From contig JAZQAK010000062.1 in the NCBI GenBank assembly GCA_045545175.1, positions 1 through 12,163 on the forward strand: a stretch of DNA of 12,163 nucleotides. The letters run 5' to 3'. Below, in pieces: positions 1 to 4,772 of the stretch. Made by a program: the position numbers and the translations under genes. The notes under the pieces are model-generated. The model was not told the DNA's origin, made no database searches, and saw nothing but the letters and a program-made list of their open reading frames with translations. Within the stretch, counting starts at the first letter, position 1. Each line of letters begins with the position of its first letter. The stretch is from RGIG6165 sp045545175. Lineage in GTDB: Bacteria > Bacillota > Clostridia > Oscillospirales > Feifaniaceae.

Positions 1-2
1 AA

Positions 3-50
3 TTTTTCCCCGATGTCAAACAACGACATCGGCGAAATTGCGTTTATAAG
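3..50. repeat. Hairpin repeat element, diverged relative of the 268-bp-unit hairpin
   Basis: A 13-column stem (5-17 with 25-37, one C-C mismatch) encloses the 7-nt loop AAACAAC. It is followed by a segment ending GCGTTTATAAG. The hairpin at 3990-4022, 4258-4290 and 4526-4558 has the same design: outer TTTCC, 13-bp stem, 7-nt loop beginning AAAC, and a trailing AAATTTG(T/C)GTTTATAAG. Only the inner eight stem pairs differ (CCGATGTC here, CTGCCATC there). I see this directly. That it is one dispersed structured element is an inference. It could alternatively be the transcription end of a gene to the left of the window, although the downstream T-run is poor for an intrinsic terminator. Confidence 0.55.
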
Positions 51-150
51 ATAACAGATGTATCAAAAAAGTGCATTATACATTATATATAATAAATAGG
101 TAGAAAACCGAAAAATGTGTCGGCTGATGATCTGAAGGGTCAAAAATCGG

Positions 151-196
151 CTGTAACATTACTGTAATCTACCTGTAACCTTGCTGTTATTGTAAG
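151..196. promoter_or_regulatory. 11-bp-phased direct repeats (OmpR/PhoB-type operator candidate)
   Basis: CTGTAAC (151-157), CTGTAAT (162-168), CTGTAAC (173-179) and CTGTTAT (184-190) start exactly 11 bp apart. A further TTGTAA (190-195) overlaps the last copy and serves as the -35 of the promoter at 190-218. Direct repeats of a 6-7-bp half-site at 11-bp period on one DNA face are the known binding pattern of OmpR/PhoB-family response regulators; E. coli Pho boxes and Bacillus PhoP boxes are examples. CTGTAAC is the reverse complement of GTTACAG, so this is the same motif, in opposite orientation, as the operators at 417-434 and 4658-4675. The identity of the regulator is unknown. Confidence 0.6.
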
Positions 197-218
197 CTGC
201 ATATAAAAATGGTATAAT
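190..218 (+). promoter_or_regulatory. Sigma-A-like promoter
   Basis: TTGTAA (190-195) is followed by a 17-bp spacer and a consensus TATAAT (213-218). Transcription would begin near 224. The -35 is embedded in the phased repeat array, as expected for a promoter activated by a regulator bound over or just upstream of the -35. No protein-coding gene follows within 300 bp, so it drives either a short RNA or a long leader of the SLH gene at 543. Confidence 0.6.
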
Positions 219-223
219 GTAGT

Positions 224-289
224 CACAAAAGGAAAATAACCGGCTAATCCTTTTGATTGGTACAAGTGAATTTAAAGCGGTGCTTTTTT
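224..289 (+). ncRNA. Possible short transcript or attenuated leader
   Basis: Between the predicted start (about 224) and a T-run at 284-289 lie two inverted repeats. CAAAAGG (226-232) pairs with CCTTTTG (249-255) across a 16-nt loop, and AAAGC (274-278) pairs with GCTTT (282-286) across a 3-nt loop directly before TTT. The second hairpin is a weak intrinsic terminator. There is no ribosome-binding site with a plausible ORF. Transcription ending here would give an RNA of about 65 nt; if it reads through, this is the 5' part of a roughly 300-nt leader of the SLH gene. I match it to no known RNA family. Confidence 0.3.
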
Positions 290-309
290 AACCCCCGTTT
301 TGCTCCTGA

Positions 310-360
310 GTTTGCGTTGTTGCGTTTATGCAACGCAAACGGTGTTCGTTAAGCGACACC
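310..360 (+). other. Two adjacent inverted repeats in the SLH gene 1 upstream region
   Basis: GTTTGCGTTG (310-319) and CAACGCAAAC (331-340) form a perfect 10-bp stem with an 11-nt loop. Immediately next, GGTGTTCG (341-348) and CGACACC (354-360) form a second stem with one bulged base. Neither is followed by a T-run, so I do not call them terminators. Apart from these, the stretch 290-400 contains nothing I can assign. Confidence 0.4.
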
Positions 361-401
361 GAAGGCTTGTTTTCTTGCGGAACCAGCCCGTGAATTGTCA
401 G

Positions 402-434
402 CGGGGACTCCCCGTGTGTTACAGTTATGTTACA
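402..434 (+). promoter_or_regulatory. Operator: small palindrome plus TGTTACA direct repeat
   Basis: CGGGG-ACT-CCCCG (402-414) is followed by TGTTACA (417-423), 4 bp, and TGTTACA (428-434), a direct repeat with an 11-bp period. The same order and nearly the same spacing occur upstream of the second SLH gene at 4640-4675. The repeat ends 15 bp before the -35, the usual place for an activator of the OmpR/PhoB type (inference). An inverted TGTAACA lies at 484-490, close to the expected transcription start. Confidence 0.6.
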
Positions 435-449
435 CTTCAAAAAAATGTA

Positions 450-478
450 TTGCAAAAAAATAACACTTGTATTATGAT
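450..478 (+). promoter_or_regulatory. Promoter of SLH gene 1
   Basis: TTGCAA (450-455), 17-bp spacer, TATGAT (473-478); transcription would begin near 485. The leader then has a small stem, CAAAAC (489-494) with GTTTTG (502-507), before the ribosome-binding site AGGAGG (529-534). The -35 sequence and spacer length match those of the second SLH gene promoter (4690-4718). An overlapping TATTAT at 470-475 gives only a 14-bp spacer and is less likely. Confidence 0.65.
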
Positions 479-542
479 AGCATTGTAACAAAACTCCAAA
501 GGTTTTGCTATACAAAAAATATCTTTACAGGAGGTAACTCAA

Positions 543-3500
543 ATGAAAAACTTTAAGAAGTTTCTCACACTCGTTCTTGCAGTTATGATGGTTGTAAGCT
601 CCGTAGCTTTCTCCACATCCGCTGCAACAACAAAGTTCGAGGATGTTGACGCTAAGAACGAAACTCTCGTTAAGGCTGTTGACCTTCTCAGCTACATGGG
701 CGTGGCTAAGGGTACATCTGAAACAACATTCGGTGCAGATGAACTCGTTACACGTCAGCAGTTCGCTCTCTTTGTTTACAGACTTATGAAGGGCGGCAAG
801 GATGCACCCGCAGGTGCAGCTAACGGCACAAAGTTTACAGACCTTGAAGATCCCACTTACAATTATGCAATTGCATGGGCTAACGCTGAAGGTATCGTAA
901 ACGGTAAGTCCGAAACAACATTCGCTCCCAAGGACGGCATCAAGCTTCAGGAAGCTTATGCAATGCTCGTTAGAGCTCTCGGTTGGGAAGAAGAAGAACA
1001 GCTCATCTACCCCTTCGGCCACATCGAAGTTGCTGAACAGGATAATGTAGAGCTCGACAACGGTCTCGCTTCCAGCGTTGGTTACACTGACGAACTCACA
1101 AGAGGCGATATGGCTATCCTTCTTTACAACGCATTCTTTGCTGAAACAGGCGAAGAAAAGGTAGTAACAAAGCTCAAGACAGTTAACGATGAACTCTACT
1201 TCATCGAAACAACAACACACGACAGACTCTGCGAAGAAGCTTTCGACGTTGTTGAAACAACATACAAGGCAGTTGCTACTCCTAACTACCAGACAGCTGA
1301 TTCCGAAGCAACATATGACCTCGGTTATGACGCTATCTACTTTGAAAAGATCGAAGAAGAAGAAGACGCTACAGATGCTCCCAGCTATGCATACATTGCA
1401 GCTGAAGACCTCGGCATGGAAGCAGCTGAACTCAACGACTACTTCCTCGGCGAATTCACAATGTTCGTAACTCTCGATGACGACAACGACATCGAAAAGG
1501 TTCTCTTTGCTGATTGCAACATGACAAAGAAGACTGTTACAGACATCAAGCTCGGCGAAGTTTCCACAAACAAGGAAGAAAGCTACTACGCTGGTACAGA
1601 AGCTAAGCTTCTCTCCGGTAAGCTCATCGCTGACGGCGAAGATATCTACGTTTACAATGCACCTTATGCATATGCAAACGAAACATATCCTACAGATGCT
1701 GATGCTGAAGGCAAGTATGACATCAGAAACAGCAAGAACCTCACAGCTGTTGCTTTCGAAATGGAAACAAAGGATGAAACAAACATCTACACAGCTGCAT
1801 ATGACCTTCCCATCGTTGACAACTCCTACGATGAAACAGGTTTCTACACAGCACAGGCTGAAGAACTTGTTGCTACTTTCGAACAGGTTTACTACGATGG
1901 TCTTTACGAAGCTGACCTCTACGATGTAGACGGCGACGGTCTCTATGACTATATCAACTACAAGCCTTACTTCATCTTCCAGGTATTCACTGATGATGAA
2001 GAATACTTCCAGGATTACGATGAATTCGAAGTTAACGAACTCGGCTTCCTCGAAGTTTACACAAACGGCGCTACAGTTCTCGGCGAAGAATTCGCTGACG
2101 AAGACTATGTAATCGGTTACTTCAGCTACGACCTCGAACTCGTTAAGGTTGCTGCAGTTCTTAAGCCCACAGTTGACACAATCGCTAACTTCAAGAAGGG
2201 TACTGGTACTCTTACACTTGGTAACGGCGACAAGGTTGACGGCGTAAGCGCTTGGACTAAGGTTGCTAACTTCCTTCCCGAAGAAATCGTATTCGACGCT
2301 GATGAATACAAGCAGGTTGTTGCAGAAGATAGCGATCTCTTCACAACAGCAGCTCTCGATGAAGACGAAGCAATTGAACTTTACATCTACGACGGTGTAG
2401 TTCTCTTCCACGACGAAATCGACACAGTTTCTAAGTTCACAGAAAACCTCATCATCCCCACAGACATTAAGGATGTTAAGGAAGCTCCCTTCAATCCCGA
2501 TGCTGAAAACGAAGTATTCTACGTATATGCATGGGTTGACGGCACAGCTAAGTATGTTCAGGTTGAACTCGACGAAGATGTAGCTCCTTTCGTAACAGAC
2601 GGTTCTGCAATCGCTGATGAATTCCTCAACAAGCTCTGCACATACACAGTTAAGGATAACCTCTACACAATCACTCCTCTCTCTGCTGACGTATTTGACG
2701 AAGATGATGATGTAGTATCCGAAGCTATTCCTACAGATATCGAAGTTCTCGGTACTTCTAGCGACGAAGGTAAGGACGGCGATCAGGTTTACGCTGATCT
2801 CGGCGAAGGCACAATCCAGAAGGTAGCTGGTTCCAGATTTGACATCGGCTTCGACAGAGATGTTGACTTCAAGTCCTACACAAAGATCATCATCAGAGTA
2901 TACGATGAAGATAAGGATGAATACGACTACGTTGAATACGATGCTTCTTCCTTCAAGAAGTCTCTCGACGAAGAAGTAGTTCTCACAAACATGCAGGCTA
3001 TCGTTTCTAACAACGTTGATAGCGAAGTTAGAGAAAACCTCGTTGTTCTCTACGCTGAAACAACAGACCTCGCATTTGCAGGTAAGGCTGACAAGAACGG
3101 TTACAGAATCGTTTCTAACTACGACATCGGCCAGGATGAAGAAGGCGAATGGAGACTCTACTACGAACTCTATGATCCTTACACAGGTGCTAAGGTTTAC
3201 GACGTAGCTTCCGTAAGATCTGAAAGCAAGGCTTCCAGACTCACAGACGCTCTCGAAGACGGCACAATCATCGAACTCGTTGACGGTCAGGTTGAAGATA
3301 CAAAGGCTAAGTACCAGAAGGGTGCTATCAGCACAGCTAACCTCGTATGGATCGGCGAAGTTGATGAAGCTGAAGGTTACTTCACAGTTGTTCCTTACAA
3401 CGGCGACGAAGTTAACAAGGATGCAATCGACACTTGGGTAGAAGATAACGCTGACACAGCTGTTACTGATATCTACGGCGAAACAATCCCCGGCAACTTC

Positions 3501-3803
3501 ATTGACTACGATAAGAATACTGTTGTTTCCGTAATCAACTACTCTAACACAGATTCTATGTGGCAGTGGGGCCAGATGAGCCTCTCCAGCATGAGCGCAG
3601 TTGCAGCAGCTAAGAAGGACGTTCTCTGCTACAACGAAAAGGCTGAAGACAGAAACGGCAACTATGTAACAAAGTATGCTGACTATGTAAAGGCTTACGT
3701 ATCTGTTGACGCTACAGAATACGAAGAAGGCGAAACAAATGCAGTAGCTGAATTCATTATCGTTGTTGTAAACGCTAACGAAAACGCAGCTCTCGATGCA
3801 TAA
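543..3803 (+). CDS. SLH-domain secreted surface protein (S-layer-like), 1086 aa
   Basis: Probably an exported, wall-anchored surface protein. Residues 1-28 are a signal peptide: basic MKNFKK start, hydrophobic core, SAA cleavage site just before TTKFEDV. SLH repeats follow at about 29-83 (FEDV at the start, TRQQF at 70-74), 96-148 (FTDL, then a less typical LQEAY) and 156-199 (LTRGDMA). SLH triplets are known to bind secondary cell-wall polymer in Gram-positive bacteria. The rest, about 880 residues, is very rich in Asp, Glu and Tyr and I do not recognise it. It includes a calcium-loop-like D461-V-D463-G-D465-G-LYDY and a conserved C-terminal block from about 1030 (YNEKAEDRNG onward). The start is set by AGGAGG at 529-534, nine bases before the ATG. 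Codon use is strongly biased, as in highly expressed genes. It is paralogous to the gene at 4773. It has its own promoter and terminator, so it is probably monocistronic. SLH and secretion assignment is firm; the S-layer role is inferred. Confidence 0.93.
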   Translation: MKNFKKFLTLVLAVMMVVSSVAFSTSAATTKFEDVDAKNETLVKAVDLLSYMGVAKGTSETTFGADELVTRQQFALFVYRLMKGGKDAPAGAANGTKFTDLEDPTYNYAIAWANAEGIVNGKSETTFAPKDGIKLQEAYAMLVRALGWEEEEQLIYPFGHIEVAEQDNVELDNGLASSVGYTDELTRGDMAILLYNAFFAETGEEKVVTKLKTVNDELYFIETTTHDRLCEEAFDVVETTYKAVATPNYQTADSEATYDLGYDAIYFEKIEEEEDATDAPSYAYIAAEDLGMEAAELNDYFLGEFTMFVTLDDDNDIEKVLFADCNMTKKTVTDIKLGEVSTNKEESYYAGTEAKLLSGKLIADGEDIYVYNAPYAYANETYPTDADAEGKYDIRNSKNLTAVAFEMETKDETNIYTAAYDLPIVDNSYDETGFYTAQAEELVATFEQVYYDGLYEADLYDVDGDGLYDYINYKPYFIFQVFTDDEEYFQDYDEFEVNELGFLEVYTNGATVLGEEFADEDYVIGYFSYDLELVKVAAVLKPTVDTIANFKKGTGTLTLGNGDKVDGVSAWTKVANFLPEEIVFDADEYKQVVAEDSDLFTTAALDEDEAIELYIYDGVVLFHDEIDTVSKFTENLIIPTDIKDVKEAPFNPDAENEVFYVYAWVDGTAKYVQVELDEDVAPFVTDGSAIADEFLNKLCTYTVKDNLYTITPLSADVFDEDDDVVSEAIPTDIEVLGTSSDEGKDGDQVYADLGEGTIQKVAGSRFDIGFDRDVDFKSYTKIIIRVYDEDKDEYDYVEYDASSFKKSLDEEVVLTNMQAIVSNNVDSEVRENLVVLYAETTDLAFAGKADKNGYRIVSNYDIGQDEEGEWRLYYELYDPYTGAKVYDVASVRSESKASRLTDALEDGTIIELVDGQVEDTKAKYQKGAISTANLVWIGEVDEAEGYFTVVPYNGDEVNKDAIDTWVEDNADTAVTDIYGETIPGNFIDYDKNTVVSVINYSNTDSMWQWGQMSLSSMSAVAAAKKDVLCYNEKAEDRNGNYVTKYADYVKAYVSVDATEYEEGETNAVAEFIIVVVNANENAALDA

Positions 3804-3804
3804 T

Positions 3805-3827
3805 TAATTAACAACTTAAGTTAATTA
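3805..3827 (+). other. AT-rich inverted repeat after the stop codon
   Basis: TAATTAAC (3805-3812) and GTTAATTA (3820-3827) form an 8-bp all-but-one AT stem with a 7-nt loop, directly between the stop codon and the GC-rich terminator. It may form a 3'-end structure on the mRNA. No function can be assigned from sequence alone. Confidence 0.4.
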
Positions 3828-3830
3828 GTG

Positions 3831-3860
3831 GGCTCCGACCTCAGGGTCGGAGCCTTTTTG
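3831..3860 (+). terminator. Intrinsic terminator of SLH gene 1
   Basis: A perfect 10-bp GC-rich stem, GGCTCCGACC (3831-3840) with GGTCGGAGCC (3845-3854), has a 4-nt loop and is followed by TTTTTG. It is almost the same stem as the terminator of the second SLH gene (8324-8353). A small second hairpin, GTCGGG (3860-3865) with CCCGAC (3870-3875), follows without a T-run. Confidence 0.92.
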
Positions 3861-3876
3861 TCGGGAAAGCCCGACA

Positions 3877-3944
3877 GCAAACGCACGTGAGGGGAACCCC
3901 CGCTGGCAAACGCACGTGCGGGGAACCCCCGCTGGCAACGCACG
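3877..3944. repeat. 29-bp tandem minirepeat (two copies plus a partial third)
   Basis: Copies start GCAAACGCACGTG at 3877 and 3906 (29-bp period) and a shortened GCAACGCACG at 3935. Each full copy contains GGGGAACCCCCGC, a short self-complementary GC block. The copies match the first bases of the 268-bp unit that follows, so they look like local duplications of the left end of that unit. Confidence 0.75.
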
Positions 3945-3989
3945 ATATATGTTCGCAATAAACAGACCTTAAATGTCGCTTAAATAACC

Positions 3990-4022
3990 TTTCCCTGCCA
4001 TCAAACGCCGATGGCAGGGAAA
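3990..4022. repeat. 13-bp stem / 7-nt loop hairpin, unit 1
   Basis: TTTCCCTGCCATC (3990-4002) pairs perfectly with GATGGCAGGGAAA (4010-4022) around the loop AAACGCC. The trailing TTTGTGTTT is a poor T-tract, so it might terminate weakly, but a structural role in RNA or DNA is just as possible. Confidence 0.8.
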
Positions 4023-4146
4023 TTTGTGTTTATAAGTCATGCGGATAGCATGCAAACCGACCCCTGAGACCTGTTAAAAATAGAGCTGCCCCGTGCGCTG
4101 CCGGCGGAGGCACTCTACCTGAATTTTTGATATTAATACTATTGTT

Positions 4147-4179
4147 GTTTGAGGCAGTCGGAGTTTGACTGCCTCAAAC
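4147..4179. repeat. Second 13-bp stem / 7-nt loop hairpin, unit 1
   Basis: GTTTGAGGCAGTC (4147-4159) pairs perfectly with GACTGCCTCAAAC (4167-4179) around the loop GGAGTTT. It has the same stem and loop lengths as the other hairpin in the unit but an unrelated sequence. The unit 2 copy at 4415-4447 has one loop change (GGGGTTT) and an unchanged stem. The truncated third unit lacks it. Confidence 0.8.
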
Positions 4180-4257
4180 GGTTTGGCGGGGAACCCCCGC
4201 TGGCAACGCACGATATATGTTCGCAATAAACAGACCTTAGATGTCGCTTAAATAACC

Positions 4258-4290
4258 TTTTCCTGCCATCAAACGCCGATGGCAGGAAAA
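4258..4290. repeat. 13-bp stem / 7-nt loop hairpin, unit 2, with compensatory change
   Basis: TTTTCCTGCCATC (4258-4270) pairs perfectly with GATGGCAGGAAAA (4278-4290). Relative to units 1 and 3, stem position 4 is T instead of C on the left arm, and its partner is A instead of G on the right arm, so pairing is preserved. Confidence 0.8.
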
Positions 4291-4414
4291 TTTGCGTTTA
4301 TAAGTCATGCGGACAGCATGCAAACCGACCCCTGAGACCTGTTAAAAAAAGAGCTGCCCCGTGCACTGCCGGCGGAGGCACTCTACCTGAATTATTGATA
4401 TTAATACTATTGTT

Positions 4415-4447
4415 GTTTGAGGCAGTCGGGGTTTGACTGCCTCAAAC
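4415..4447. repeat. Second 13-bp stem / 7-nt loop hairpin, unit 2
   Basis: Copy of the hairpin at 4147-4179: both stem arms identical, loop GGGGTTT in place of GGAGTTT. The only difference between copies falls in the loop. Confidence 0.8.
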
Positions 4448-4525
4448 GGTTTGGCGGGAAACCCCCGCTGGCAACGCACGATATATATTCGCAACAAACA
4501 GACCTTAGATGTCGCTTAAATAACC

Positions 4526-4558
4526 TTTCCCTGCCATCAAACGCCGATGGCAGGGAAA
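4526..4558. repeat. 13-bp stem / 7-nt loop hairpin, unit 3
   Basis: Identical in both arms and in the loop to the unit 1 hairpin at 3990-4022; it lies in the truncated third repeat unit, about 130 bp upstream of the second SLH gene's -35 (4690). Confidence 0.8.
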
Positions 4559-4639
4559 TTTGTGTTTATAAGTCATGCGGACAGCATGCAAACCGACCCC
4601 TGAGACCTGTTAAAAATAAAGTTGCCCCGTGCGCTGCCG

Positions 4640-4675
4640 GCGGAGGCACTCCGCACATGTTACATTTGTGTTACA
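4640..4675 (+). promoter_or_regulatory. Operator: small palindrome plus TGTTACA direct repeat
   Basis: GCGGAG-GCA-CTCCGC (4640-4654) is followed by TGTTACA (4658-4664), 4 bp, and TGTTACA (4669-4675), an 11-bp period. It ends 14 bp before the -35. The layout copies that at 402-434, while the palindrome bases differ. The 268-bp units 1 and 2 have CTCTAC in place of the right arm CTCCGC, so the palindrome is perfect only here, where the array meets the promoter. Confidence 0.62.
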
Positions 4676-4689
4676 AAATAAAAAAAGAC

Positions 4690-4718
4690 TTGCAAAAAAA
4701 ACAATAGTGTTGTAGAAT
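4690..4718 (+). promoter_or_regulatory. Promoter of SLH gene 2
   Basis: TTGCAA (4690-4695), 17-bp spacer, TAGAAT (4713-4718). The -35 is identical to that of the first SLH gene and the spacer is the same length. The leader is short, about 50 nt, with an AGGAAGGGG ribosome-binding site before the ATG at 4773. Confidence 0.65.
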
Positions 4719-4772
4719 ATAACATGTAAATTACTCTATTTATGAGCAAAAAAATTAGGAAGGGGTAACAAC

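Larger units (their letters stand above)
3918..4651. repeat. 268-bp tandem non-coding repeat, 2.7 copies
   Basis: Units begin GCGGGGAACCCCC at 3918, GCGGGGAACCCCC at 4186 and GCGGGAAACCCCC at 4454, exactly 268 bp apart. The third unit stops matching after 4651 (198 bp) and runs into the promoter of the second SLH gene. Copies differ by a few substitutions and the spacing contains no net indels, which suggests recent or homogenised duplication. Each unit carries a 13-bp-stem hairpin (3990, 4258, 4526), a small stem CATGC-GGATA-GCATG (4038-4052 in unit 1), and in the first two units a second 13-bp-stem hairpin (4147, 4415). I find no credible ORF, transposase, target-site duplication or CRISPR-like spacer structure. 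This explains nearly all of the 970-bp gap between the two SLH genes. Confidence 0.93.

Noticed and set aside
288..515. Short frames on both strands upstream of SLH gene 1 (288-515 minus, 300-488 plus)
   Set aside because: They overlap the hairpins, the operator and the promoter of the SLH gene, and have no ribosome-binding site or recognisable sequence.
525..2411. 628-codon minus-strand open frame opposite SLH gene 1
   Set aside because: It is codon-aligned antisense to a clear SLH gene and is open only because that gene avoids TTA, CTA and TCA. The product is a Cys/Val/Phe-rich low-information sequence with no domain.
3918..4651. CRISPR array
   Set aside because: The repeats are 268 bp, directly abutting and without unique spacers; no cas gene is present.
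3918..4651. Insertion sequence or MITE
   Set aside because: No terminal inverted repeats flanking the units, no target duplication and no transposase; the strict head-to-tail period fits tandem duplication better. A MITE origin of the internal hairpins cannot be fully excluded.
4417..4707. 96-codon plus-strand frame in the repeat array
   Set aside because: It runs through repeat unit 3, its hairpin and the SLH gene 2 promoter. The other two units do not preserve an equivalent protein, and there is no ribosome-binding site.
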